Below, one piece after another: positions 1 through 6,658 of a stretch of DNA of 48,301 nucleotides. Source of the DNA: Candidatus Solibacter usitatus (GTDB lineage Bacteria > Acidobacteriota > Terriglobia > Bryobacterales > Bryobacteraceae); the NCBI GenBank assembly GCA_016213245.1, contig JACRBC010000010.1, positions 1-48,301 of the forward strand, written 5' to 3'. The translations under genes were made by a program, and so were the position numbers. Each line of letters opens with the position of its first letter. The first letter of the stretch is position 1. Below the pieces are notes generated by a model. The model saw only the letters and a program-made list of their open reading frames with translations, did no database searches and was not told where the DNA came from.

Positions 1-30
1 AGCAGACCGTCAACAACATGGATCGCTTCC

Positions 31-504
31 ACTTCCGCAGCATCGATGCTGCGGCCCCATTGAAGCGGCTATGAGCCCTTTTTTTATACCTACTTCTCAC
101 GGTACTTCCGCAGCCTCGATGCTGCGGCCCCATTGAAGCAGGACTCATGCGCCTTCGTGGTGATCGACATGGGCGCAACTTCCGCAGCATCGATGCTGCG
201 GCCCCATTGAAGCCGCTGTATCGGTGGATCGTACCCGTGTCGATATCATCACTTCCGCAGCATCGATGCTGCGGCCCCATTGAAGCATTTGATCTTGGTC
301 AATGACGGCCCCGACACCATCACTTCCGCAGCATCGATGCTGCGGCCCCATTGAAGCAACGAGGCCGACGTAGCGCTATACCAGCGGCTCATGGAACTTC
401 CGCAGCATCGATGCTGCGGCCCCATTGAAGCCTAACCACACTGAGACAATCGCCAAAAGACCAATCAGACTTCCGCAGCATCGATGCTGCGGCCCCATTG
501 AAGC
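31..504 (+). CRISPR. CRISPR array, seven 36-bp repeats (right-hand end)
   Basis: Seven repeats lie at 31-66, 104-139, 178-213, 251-286, 322-357, 396-431 and 469-504. The unit begins ACTTCCGCAG and ends CCCCATTGAAGC. Six copies are identical; copy 2 has one A-to-C change at 115. Spacers are 67-103, 140-177, 214-250, 287-321, 358-395 and 432-468 (35-38 bp, all different), and bases 1-30 are part of another spacer, so the array continues to the left. Each intact repeat contains a perfect 20-bp palindrome (CCGCAGCATCGATGCTGCGG). The ATTGAAGC end resembles usual 3-prime crRNA handles, so I infer plus-strand transcription with the leader outside the window. No cas genes are present, so subtype is not assigned. 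Confidence 0.97.
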
Positions 505-526
505 TTTGACGATGCCGAACTGTGCC

Positions 527-619
527 GTCTGCCGATGGGCGTGGATTGAAACCTGGATTGAGGATTCCCATTGTCCGAGACCGTCTGTCGCCCCCTGCCC
601 GGGGGGCGTGGACTAAAAC
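527..619 (+). CRISPR. Two degenerate repeats of a second, type I-C-like CRISPR family
   Basis: The stretch 583-619 (37 bp) has a GTCTGTCGCCCCCTGCCCGG start and ends GTGGACTAAAAC. The stretch 527-552 (26 bp) starts GTCTGCCG and ends with the intact GTGGATTGAAAC, lacking about 11 bp of the central palindrome. A 30-bp spacer-like segment (553-582) lies between them. GTCGC...GTGGATTGAAAC is the usual form of type I-C repeats, so I read this as the decayed end of a different array. Only 22 bp separate it from the last repeat of the main array (504). Confidence 0.75.
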
Positions 620-732
620 AATTCGATGCCAGAATCCGCGGCACCAACGGCGCGTCCGACAGGAGCGCGCAAGCTAGTCGCAGTGCGGTGATGAAGGGGC
701 GGCGGAGCGGGTGAGTGAGGAAGTGGCAGAGC

Positions 733-747
733 ATATGCAATGCATAT
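733..747. promoter_or_regulatory. Candidate operator upstream of brnT
   Basis: A 15-bp inverted repeat, ATATGCA-A-TGCATAT, lies 15 bp before the brnT start in an AT-rich island of otherwise GC-rich DNA. Ribbon-helix-helix antitoxins such as BrnA normally bind short palindromes at their own promoter, so this is the likely autoregulatory site. The role is inferred; the symmetry is seen. Confidence 0.5.
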
Positions 748-762
748 ACACTAGGGGACGGG

Positions 763-1038
763 ATGTTTGATTGGGACCGGAACAATCTGCGCAAGATTCG
801 AGGCCACAAGATTGGGCGGGAAGAGGTTGAGCAGGCGATCAAGAACGATCCGCTGGCGGTATATGAACAGGAGATGGAGGGGGAGATTCGATTCGTCTAT
901 TATGGCGAGACGGACGCAGGCCGGCTCGTGGCCGTGATCGTGACGGAGCGCAATGAGAAGCTGCGGGTGGTGACGGCGTACGATCTGGATACGGGGCAGA
1001 AGCGGGAGTACCTGGAGAGACGGACGAAGGGAGAATGA
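763..1038 (+). CDS. brnT: BrnT-family (DUF497) ribonuclease toxin
   Basis: A 91-residue protein starting MFDWDRNN, with the early Trp/Asp-Asn pattern, the RKIRGHKIGREEVEQAI helix, a central RFVYYGETDAGRLV strand pair and a late VVTAYDL strand, as expected for the BrnT RNase fold. BrnT toxins cut RNA and stop translation until bound by BrnA. I chose the ATG at 763 over the upstream ATG at 715 because family members begin with F-x-W-D and a GGGGACGGG stretch precedes it. It is followed after 4 bp by brnA, the normal toxin-first order. A palindrome at 733-747 may be its operator. Confidence 0.85.
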   Translation: MFDWDRNNLRKIRGHKIGREEVEQAIKNDPLAVYEQEMEGEIRFVYYGETDAGRLVAVIVTERNEKLRVVTAYDLDTGQKREYLERRTKGE

Positions 1039-1042
1039 TGCG

Positions 1043-1354
1043 ATGAAGACGGAGAAGCTGGAGAAGCCGAGATTCAAGAGCGAGAGCGAAGAGGCGGACT
1101 GGTGGGCGAGCCCGGCGGGGCGGGCGTACGTAAAAGGCAAGAGCGCGGAGTTGCGGGGACGGGGGATGAAGGCGGCGGGGTCGGCGCTGGTGGCGAAGCT
1201 GAACAAGCGGAAGAGCGTGCAGATCGCGATCCGCCTCCCGGAGGGGGACGTGGAGCGGGCGCGGGAGGTGGCGGGCAGGAAGGGGATCGGATACCAGACG
1301 CTGATCAAGATGCTGGTACGCGAGGGGCTGGAGAGAGAGAGGCGGCGGGGGTGA
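1043..1354 (+). CDS. brnA: BrnA-like ribbon-helix-helix (CopG-type) antitoxin
   Basis: A 103-residue basic protein. The N-terminal part carries PRFKSESEEADWW, typical of the toxin-wrapping arm of this antitoxin group. The C-terminal part (about residues 56-97), from SVQIAIRLPEGDVERAREVA to the GIGYQTLIKMLVREGLE helix, is a ribbon-helix-helix DNA-binding domain. It should neutralise the upstream BrnT and repress the shared promoter, probably at 733-747. The start is 4 bp after the brnT stop, so the pair is one transcript and probably translationally coupled. Confidence 0.87.
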   Translation: MKTEKLEKPRFKSESEEADWWASPAGRAYVKGKSAELRGRGMKAAGSALVAKLNKRKSVQIAIRLPEGDVERAREVAGRKGIGYQTLIKMLVREGLERERRRG

Positions 1355-1536
1355 TGGCGCACCGTGCTGGCGAGCGCGGGGAGAATGTTGACACCGGCCG
1401 ACAGGAGGATTGGGGGCAGCGGGCGGGCGGATGAGTTGCGGGAGGCTGGCGGCGCCGATTGGCTGGATGGAGGCCTGAGCGGGGCCTCATCGGAATGGAA
1501 CCAGGGCAGCAGTCCGGCCCGGGCGATGAATCGGGA
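1355..1536. other. Gene-free stretch after brnA
   Basis: I see no coding region with recognisable content here. Short frames on both strands are GC-driven and lack homology I know. The stretch runs up to the hicA fragment at 1537. Confidence 0.4.
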
Positions 1537-1610
1537 AGCCTGGCGGAGCAGGGCTTTGAGGGTACCGCCGTCCAACTCGCCATGATCCGGCACGGCCAGC
1601 GATTGGAGGG
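1537..1610 (-). pseudogene. hicA toxin fragment
   Basis: Read on the minus strand, this encodes LQSLAVPDHGELDGGTLKAL followed by LRQA, which matches the C-terminal half of HicA toxins (V-P-x-H-x-x-L-x-x-GTL-R-x-x-L-RQA). The N-terminal half, including the G-S-H catalytic segment, is not found in any frame upstream; the DNA between it and the hicB at 1754-1999 is a GC-rich palindromic stretch. After RQA the frame runs on into unrelated sequence. It is the remnant partner of that hicB. Confidence 0.7.
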
Positions 1611-1753
1611 GCCTGGCTGACCCCCTCCCTACCGGCCGGGGCTCTGACGGCCGGGGCTTCAGGGCATTTGACGGCCCGCAGGGCCATGGGGACTCGCTCA
1701 CGCTCGCGGCTTTAGCAATCGCCGCAGCGGGCAACGTCGTTTCGTGACAGGCC
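1611..1753. repeat. GC-rich intergenic element inside the broken hicBA locus
   Basis: The stretch contains CCCCTCCCTACCGGCCGGGG, a second GGCCGGGGC, and CTCGCTCACGCTCGCGGC. I know such strings as recurrent intergenic elements in acidobacterial genomes, though only one copy is visible here. It occupies the place where the N-terminal part of hicA should be, so it may mark the insertion or rearrangement that destroyed the toxin. Confidence 0.4.
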
Positions 1754-1999
1754 CTATGCCATTGCGCTTGCGCCGGATTCCGCGGCCGGAGTGAGTTCCA
1801 TCGTCGCCAGAATCGCCGGCTCCTCGGAGAAGCCTAACTCCGCCAGATTCTCGCCTTCGAGGTGGAGGCCGATGGCCTCCTGGATGTTGTGCGCCAGCTC
1901 ATCCAGGGTTGGGGCCTGCGTCACCACCGGCAGATCGAGACACTCGGCAACGTAGTGCCGCTCGCCACGGGTGATGCGGACTTGAATTGTGCGCTTCAT
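1754..1999 (-). CDS. hicB: HicB-family antitoxin, orphan
   Basis: An 81-residue protein with the compact HicB fold: a first strand RTIQVRITRGERHYVAECLD, then the L-P-V-V-T-x-x-x-TLDEL helix start and EAIGLHLEG. This is the toxin-binding partial RNase-H-like fold; there is no obvious C-terminal DNA-binding domain. It should pair with a HicA encoded immediately downstream on the minus strand, but only a fragment of hicA remains (1537-1610). It may survive as an orphan antitoxin or could cross-neutralise the HicA at 2603-2824. Confidence 0.83.
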   Translation of the reverse strand: MKRTIQVRITRGERHYVAECLDLPVVTQAPTLDELAHNIQEAIGLHLEGENLAELGFSEEPAILATMELTPAAESGASAMA

Positions 2000-2054
2000 G
2001 TTGGGGCTGCCTCAGTCATAGTATGTGCCAGTTGGAAGAGGGGGAGGCGGAGGG

Positions 2055-2297
2055 CAGCCCGGCGCTGAAGCGCCGGGACAAAAGGGAATACCCGCTTGCT
2101 GACGCGCGCGGCTCGGAAAGACGCGAGCGCCGGGACAAACGCCACAGCCCGAGGCTGAAGCCTCGGGACAAAGGGGCCATACCCGCTTGCTGGCGCGCGC
2201 GGGAGTGCGCACCAGGGGGACCCGCTTGCTGGCGCGCGCGGCTCTACACGCCAACGACCACGGGGCGAAGTGCAAACCCGCTTGCTGGCGCGCGCGG
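2055..2297. repeat. REP-like palindrome block 1, left of hicBA
   Basis: Two element types alternate. Hairpin units (CAGCCCGAGGCTGAAGCCTC type, with arms CCCGAGGCT and AGCCTCGGG) are at 2055-2080 and 2145-2170. The unit CCCGCTTGCTGRCGCGCGCG is at 2091, 2182, 2221 and 2277. Together with the block at 2906-3005 they bracket the hicB-hicA pair. They look like short non-coding mobile repeats of the REP type. The rest of 2000-2355 has no gene that I can support. Confidence 0.8.
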
Positions 2298-2355
2298 GGG
2301 TCCGGGGAGCCGGAGCAGGTTCCTGAGCCGAGGCGCTTCGGGTTAGACTGGGATC

Positions 2356-2610
2356 ATGCTGACGGCGTACATCCAGGCCGCCATGCGGCACGCGCATTAC
2401 GAGATCATCGACGATCCGCGGCCGATGTACGGCTCGATTCCGGAATGCCCGGGAGTGTGGGCGGCTGGCGCCACATTGGAAGAGTGCCGTGAGGAGCTCC
2501 AGAGCGTGCTGGAAGATTGGATCGTACTTGGGCTTCGGCTGGGCGATCCGATCCCGGTGATCGACGGGATCGCCGTGGCGCCGGAAAAGCTCGAGCCCAT
2601 CGATGTCTAG
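2356..2610 (+). CDS. hicB: HicB-like antitoxin
   Basis: An 84-residue protein of the HicB antitoxin type: MLTAYIQAAM, the Y-E-I-I-D-D-x-x-x-M-Y-G-S-I-P-E-C-P-G-VWA core, the ATLEECREELQSVLEDWIVL helix and the G-D-P-I-P-V-I-D-G tail. The fold mimics RNase H and blocks the RNA-binding site of HicA. There is no separate DNA-binding domain, so any autoregulation would need the complex. Its stop overlaps the hicA start by 8 bp, giving the antitoxin-first order common for this subgroup. Confidence 0.92.
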   Translation: MLTAYIQAAMRHAHYEIIDDPRPMYGSIPECPGVWAAGATLEECREELQSVLEDWIVLGLRLGDPIPVIDGIAVAPEKLEPIDV

Positions 2611-2824
2611 ACTGCGTCCCGTTTCGCGGCGGGAACTGGTGAGGCGGTTGCGGAAGCTCGGCTTTCACGGGCCTTTTCAGGAAGGCAAGCACCCGTTTCT
2701 GGTTCGAGGCGTGCTGCGTCTGCCCGTGCCGAATCCGCATGAGGGCGACATTGGCATCGATCTGCTGGGCAGAATCCTCCGCTTGGCCGGTGTTACGCAC
2801 GCCGAGTGGGAATCGACCCGGTGA
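2603..2824 (+). CDS. hicA: HicA-like mRNA interferase toxin
   Basis: A 73-residue toxin with the double-stranded-RNA-binding-like HicA fold: RRELVRRLRKLGF helix, the GPFQEGKHPFLVRG loop and strands containing the catalytic His of the G-K-H motif (about residue 29), the LPVPNPHEGDIG segment and a final LLGRILRLAGVTHAEW helix. It is full length for the subgroup, and the catalytic His is present, so the module looks active. It overlaps hicB by 8 bp and is followed by repeat block 2. Confidence 0.92.
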   Translation: MSRLRPVSRRELVRRLRKLGFHGPFQEGKHPFLVRGVLRLPVPNPHEGDIGIDLLGRILRLAGVTHAEWESTR

Positions 2825-2905
2825 ACGAAGAGGCGAGAGCGATCGCCGCTGAGACCCGGGAGGCGGTTGGCGGCGGTGCAGGCCCTGGACGCGGGCGCCG
2901 GGGGG

Positions 2906-3005
2906 CAGCCCGGGGCTGAAGCGCCGGGGCAAACGCCACAGCCCGAGGCTGAAGCCTCGGGACAAAGGGGGGCGGTGCGCCGGACCCGCTTGCTGACGCG
3001 CGCGG
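2906..3005. repeat. REP-like palindrome block 2, right of hicBA
   Basis: Hairpin units lie at 2906-2931 (imperfect) and 2939-2964 (identical to the unit at 2145-2170), followed by CCCGCTTGCTGACGCGCGCG at 2985, the same unit as at 2091. The order hairpin, hairpin, GC-unit mirrors block 1. Bases 2825-3164 otherwise contain only the leader of the next gene, with GAGAAAC (3094-3100) and GTTTCTC (3128-3134) able to pair. Confidence 0.8.
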
Positions 3006-3164
3006 CTCGGGAACACGCGGGCGCCGGGACAAAGAGGGGGCGGGGAGGCGGGCCCAGGAGATTGTGATCTAATCGAGGGTACCGCCATCGCACGAGAAAC
3101 GGTCCACACGGTCCGCGCCGACCCAGGGTTTCTCATGCCAAGACCCGTTGACAGGAGAGCAACA

Positions 3165-3584
3165 ATGCCCGATGTGATCTCACTCGTTGAATACTACTTT
3201 GCAGCGATACCTCACAAGACCGGGGAAGGCGCGCGCGTCCTGACGGCGCTGAAGGACGCAGGCATCAGACTGATCGGTTTCATCGGCTACTGGAAAGCGG
3301 CGTGGAACGCCGAGATTGTGCTGATCCTGGATGCGAAGACTCCGGGGATCGGGGCGGCCGGCAAGAAAGCCGGCCTGCAACTGGGAGCCAAGCAGAAGGG
3401 GTTCATGGTGAAGGGCAAAGACCGTCCGGGAGCGATGGCCGAGTTGATGTGCAGGCTGGCCGAGGCCAGCATCAACGTGACTTCCGTTCATGCCCTGAGC
3501 GCCGGTGGCGACCGCTTCAGCGCCCTGATCGCGGTGCCTCAGGCCGACCTGCGCAAGACGGCGAGGATCCTGGGCGTGAGCTAG
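3165..3584 (+). CDS. ACT-domain protein
   Basis: A 139-residue soluble protein with two ACT-like halves: [19 protein letters not shown] (residues about 6-60) and, after [20 protein letters not shown], a second beta-alpha-beta-beta-alpha-beta unit with [23 protein letters not shown] domains bind small ligands, usually amino acids, for allosteric control. No enzyme domain is attached, so it is a stand-alone sensor of unknown ligand. I chose the ATG at 3165 over 3135 because AGGAGAG lies just before it. It precedes a sugar aminotransferase gene with an 84-bp gap. Confidence 0.8.
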   Translation: MPDVISLVEYYFAAIPHKTGEGARVLTALKDAGIRLIGFIGYWKAAWNAEIVLILDAKTPGIGAAGKKAGLQLGAKQKGFMVKGKDRPGAMAELMCRLAEASINVTSVHALSAGGDRFSALIAVPQADLRKTARILGVS

Positions 3585-3668
3585 GGCCGCCGCGAGCGTG
3601 GCGCAAAGGCCCCGGTGGGGCGGGGAGGTATACTAGTGAGTTCATCAGTCAGAAGGAGACCACTCATC

Positions 3669-4793
3669 ATGCAAGTGCCATTCTACGGACACGTCAAGCA
3701 GTACCACAGCATCAAATCTGAAATAGACGCCAACATCAAGGAAGTGCTCGAAAGCGGGCAATACGTGATGGGGCCGATGCTGGCTCGCTTCGAGAAGGAA
3801 CTGGCCGCCTATCACGGAACGAAACACGCCATCGGCGTCGGCAACGGAACCGACGCGCTGTGGCTGTCATTCATGGCCCTGGGTATCGGTACTGGAGACG
3901 AGTGCATCACCACCACCAACACGTTTTTCGCCACGGCAGAGGCCATTTGGATTGCGGGCGCGACGGCCGTGTTTGTGGACTCGGACGCGAGGACGAATTG
4001 CATCGACCCGGCGGCGATCGAAGCGGCGATCACGCCGAAGACCAAGGCGATCGTGCCGGTGCATCTTTATGGCCAGTGCGCCGACATGAAGGCCATCCGC
4101 AAGATCGCCGACAAGCACAAGCTCTTCGTGATCGAAGACAACGCGCAATCGTTGGGCGCCGCGGGCGACGGTTTCAAGATCGGCGAGTTGAGCGACGCCA
4201 TGTGCACGAGCTTCATCATCCAGAAGAACCTGGGCACCTTCGGGGATGGCGGCGCGGTGGTCACCAACAATGACCAGGTCGACCGCGTGGTCCGCCGGCT
4301 GCGCAACCACGGCTCAGAGAAGCGTTCCTGCCACAGCTACGGTTTCAACAGCCGCCTGGACGATATTCACGCGGCGGTATTGAGCGCCAAGCTGAAGCAC
4401 ATCGACGAGTGGAACAACGTCCGCCGGAAGCTGGCGGCCCGATACACCGCCGGGCTGGCCGGGGCGAAGACGCTGACTCTTCCCTACGAGATGCCTGGAT
4501 ACCACCACATCTTCCACCTCTACGTCATTGAGACCAGCAAGCCGGAAGGCCGGGATCAGTTGCTGGGCTTCCTGAATCAAGCCGGCGTCGACGCCAAGTG
4601 TCACTATCCCATCGCGATTCACCAGCAGGAAGGCTATCCGTGGGGCAAAGACGCCAGGATCGCGGGCCCGATCCCGAACTCCGAACGCAATGCGGGCTGC
4701 TGTGTTTCCCTGCCGATGTTCCCGGAACTGACGGAACAGGAGGTGGACTTCACGATCGAGAAGGTCCTCGAGTGGGACGCGCGGGCGGAGTAG
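3669..4793 (+). CDS. DegT/DnrJ/EryC1/StrS-family PLP aminotransferase
   Basis: A 374-residue fold-type I PLP enzyme of the sugar aminotransferase family. Visible motifs are VPFYGHVKQYHSIK at the N terminus, GVGNGTDALWLSFMALGIG for cofactor phosphate binding, PVHLYGQCADM, VIEDNAQSLGA (Asp for the pyridine nitrogen) and FIIQKNLGTFGDGGAVVT, where Lys should form the Schiff base. Such enzymes convert ketosugar nucleotides to aminosugars for glycans. The start at 3669 has AGGAG upstream. The next gene begins 3 bp after the stop, so the two form an operon. Confidence 0.93.
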   Translation: MQVPFYGHVKQYHSIKSEIDANIKEVLESGQYVMGPMLARFEKELAAYHGTKHAIGVGNGTDALWLSFMALGIGTGDECITTTNTFFATAEAIWIAGATAVFVDSDARTNCIDPAAIEAAITPKTKAIVPVHLYGQCADMKAIRKIADKHKLFVIEDNAQSLGAAGDGFKIGELSDAMCTSFIIQKNLGTFGDGGAVVTNNDQVDRVVRRLRNHGSEKRSCHSYGFNSRLDDIHAAVLSAKLKHIDEWNNVRRKLAARYTAGLAGAKTLTLPYEMPGYHHIFHLYVIETSKPEGRDQLLGFLNQAGVDAKCHYPIAIHQQEGYPWGKDARIAGPIPNSERNAGCCVSLPMFPELTEQEVDFTIEKVLEWDARAE

Positions 4794-4796
4794 GAC

Positions 4797-5867
4797 ATGG
4801 AAAAGAAGTACAAGGTTGTGGTGGCCGGCATGGGGAAGCGCGGAATGCACCATGCCGCCACGTTTCAGGCAAACCCGCGATTTGAAGTGGCCGGCGTGTG
4901 CGATATCGACCAGACGCGGCTGGACGCCGCAGCGGCCAAGCTGGGCGTTGCGGTGAAAGGGACCGACGCGGGCCAGGTGGCGCGCGCCGTGAAGCCGGAC
5001 GTCTTCTGCTTCTGCACGCTGGCCAACGTGCGCACTCCGATGATCCAGGCGGGCATCGAGAGCGGCGCCCGGCTGATTGCCATGGAGAAGCCTGTCGCCC
5101 TGACCAGCGCCGAGGGATTGGAGATCCGGCGGCTGGTCGAAGCGAGCGGCGTGCAGGTTGTCGTAAGCCATCAACATCGCTTTGGGACGCACTACCAAGC
5201 GGTGAAGGATGTCATCGCGAGCGGCGCGCTGGGCCACATCCACACGGTGTACGGAACCGCGACCGGGTGGATGATGCACATGATCTCCCATCTGATCGAC
5301 TACATGCGCTGGTACAACGGCGAGGCCGAAGCCGAGTGGGTGATGGCTCAGGCGGCCGGCCGCGGGAAGCTGGCCGACGCCCACCCTTCGCCGGATTACA
5401 TCGGCGGATTCATCCAGTTCGCCAACGGGGTGAGGGGAGTGGTGGAATGCGGCGCCGGCGCGCCGGATGTCCCTGAAGTCGACTACTGGTGGCGCAAATG
5501 CCGCATCGGAGCACAGGGAAGCCTGGGCTTCGCCGAAGTCCTGACGGGCGGCGGATGGCGCGCGGTCACCACGCAAAGATCTTCCTCAGGGGAGGGCTGC
5601 ATGAATTACGACTTGGACATGCCGCCCTACGTTCAACAGATGGCCGACTGGTTGGACGACGAAGCAAGGGTTCACCCGTGCCACTTCGAGAGCGCATACA
5701 AGGGATTTGAGATCATGATGGCGCTGATCCGGTCGGTGGCCGGGGGCGGACAGATCGCGCTTCCCCTGACCGCCGGAGCGAACGAACTGGAGATGCTGCA
5801 AGATTCCCTGCCAGACCGGAAAGTGCTGCTCTCGATGCCGATGAACGCGAAAGAGTACCTTTCATAA
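4797..5867 (+). CDS. Gfo/Idh/MocA-family oxidoreductase
   Basis: A 356-residue NAD(P)-dependent dehydrogenase. The N-terminal Rossmann fold has VVVAGMGKRGMHH and the second-strand VCDID, and the family EKPVALTSAEG motif follows at about residues 98-108. The substrate-domain sequence HQHRFGTHYQAVKDVI fits the usual catalytic segment. It lies 3 bp downstream of the DegT-type aminotransferase; such pairs often act together, the oxidoreductase making the 3- or 4-keto sugar that is then aminated. The substrate is not deducible. Confidence 0.92.
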   Translation: MEKKYKVVVAGMGKRGMHHAATFQANPRFEVAGVCDIDQTRLDAAAAKLGVAVKGTDAGQVARAVKPDVFCFCTLANVRTPMIQAGIESGARLIAMEKPVALTSAEGLEIRRLVEASGVQVVVSHQHRFGTHYQAVKDVIASGALGHIHTVYGTATGWMMHMISHLIDYMRWYNGEAEAEWVMAQAAGRGKLADAHPSPDYIGGFIQFANGVRGVVECGAGAPDVPEVDYWWRKCRIGAQGSLGFAEVLTGGGWRAVTTQRSSSGEGCMNYDLDMPPYVQQMADWLDDEARVHPCHFESAYKGFEIMMALIRSVAGGGQIALPLTAGANELEMLQDSLPDRKVLLSMPMNAKEYLS

Positions 5868-6100
5868 AGGTGTAGGAAGAGCCGTTGGCGGCAGGTGGAA
5901 CCGAGGAACCATGGCCCGTGCGCGCGCAGTGGCGCGAAGACAAATGGATGCGGAGATAGCGCCGCAGCTTCCCCTGGGAGGTGGCCGAGGGAATCGAGCG
6001 GCAGCGTGACGGGCGGGCTGGACGGCGCCAGCCAGTTCTGCAACGTGGCGCTGGGCGGCGGGCGGCCGGAGATCGAGTCCGGTAGACTATTGCCACGGCG

Positions 6101-6592
6101 ATGAACGACTGGTACGCGTTGCGGGTGAAGTCGAAGCATGAGAAGGCGGTAGCGGAGTCGCTGCGGGGGAAGGGCTACGAGGCGTTTGTGCCGATGTACG
6201 CGTCGCGGCGGGCGTGGTCGGACCGGGTGAAGGTAGTGGAGCTGCCGCTGTTTTCGGGGTACGTCTTCTGCCGGCTGGACATTGGGGCGCGGCTGCCGGT
6301 GCTGAAGACGCCGGGGGTGGTGTCGTTTGTGAGCCTGGGGGCGCAGCCGACGCCGATCGAGGCGCAGGAGATGGAGGCGATCCAGGAGATTGTGCGGGCG
6401 GGGCTGCGGGTGGGGCCGTGGCCGTACCTGCGGGAGGGGCAGAGGGTGGAGGTGACGCAGGGGGCGCTGAAGGGGTTCAAGGGGATTCTGCTGGCGGTGA
6501 AGAACGAGCGGCGGCTGGTGGTGAGCATCGACCTGCTGCAACGCTCGGTAGCGGTGGAGGTGGGCCGGGAGGATCTGCGGCCGGTGCTGTGA
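6101..6592 (+). CDS. UpxY/RfaH-type NusG paralogue (antiterminator)
   Basis: A 163-residue protein with an N-terminal NGN domain (WYALRVKSKHEKAVAESL, then KGYEAFVPMY and LPLFSGYVFCRLD) and a C-terminal KOW domain (EGQRVEVTQGALKGFKGILL, about residues 108-163). Specialised NusG paralogues bind RNA polymerase and let it read through long polysaccharide operons. It sits 233 bp after a sugar-modification pair and convergent with a UDP-glucuronate decarboxylase, which fits that role, but no long operon follows directly. Its target may be elsewhere or upstream. Confidence 0.88.
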   Translation: MNDWYALRVKSKHEKAVAESLRGKGYEAFVPMYASRRAWSDRVKVVELPLFSGYVFCRLDIGARLPVLKTPGVVSFVSLGAQPTPIEAQEMEAIQEIVRAGLRVGPWPYLREGQRVEVTQGALKGFKGILLAVKNERRLVVSIDLLQRSVAVEVGREDLRPVL

Positions 6593-6603
6593 GAAGGACG
6601 GAG

Positions 6604-6652
6604 GGGACACGCCGCAACCTGGCGCCGATGGCGCCCGGTTGCGGGGTGTCCC
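6604..6652. terminator. Long hairpin between convergent genes
   Basis: Arms 6604-6626 and 6630-6652 (23 bp each, two mismatches, 3-nt loop GAT) form a very stable GC-rich stem in the 66-bp gap between the NusG paralogue and the UDP-glucuronate decarboxylase. There is no T-run on either side, so it is either an atypical bidirectional terminator or a palindromic mobile element. Confidence 0.65.
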
Positions 6653-6658
6653 CGAGGA

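Noticed and set aside
145..616. Short open frames across the CRISPR repeats
   Set aside because: Their peptides repeat the same words (RSIDAAEV, PQHRCCG) because they translate the CRISPR repeats.
1686..1720. Insertion sequence disrupting hicA
   Set aside because: There is no transposase frame, terminal inverted repeat or target duplication; only a short GC-rich element is present.
5868..6100. ops/JUMPstart-like antitermination element before the NusG paralogue
   Set aside because: I looked for GGCGGTAGC-type ops sequence and found only loose GGCGG strings that are common in this GC-rich DNA.
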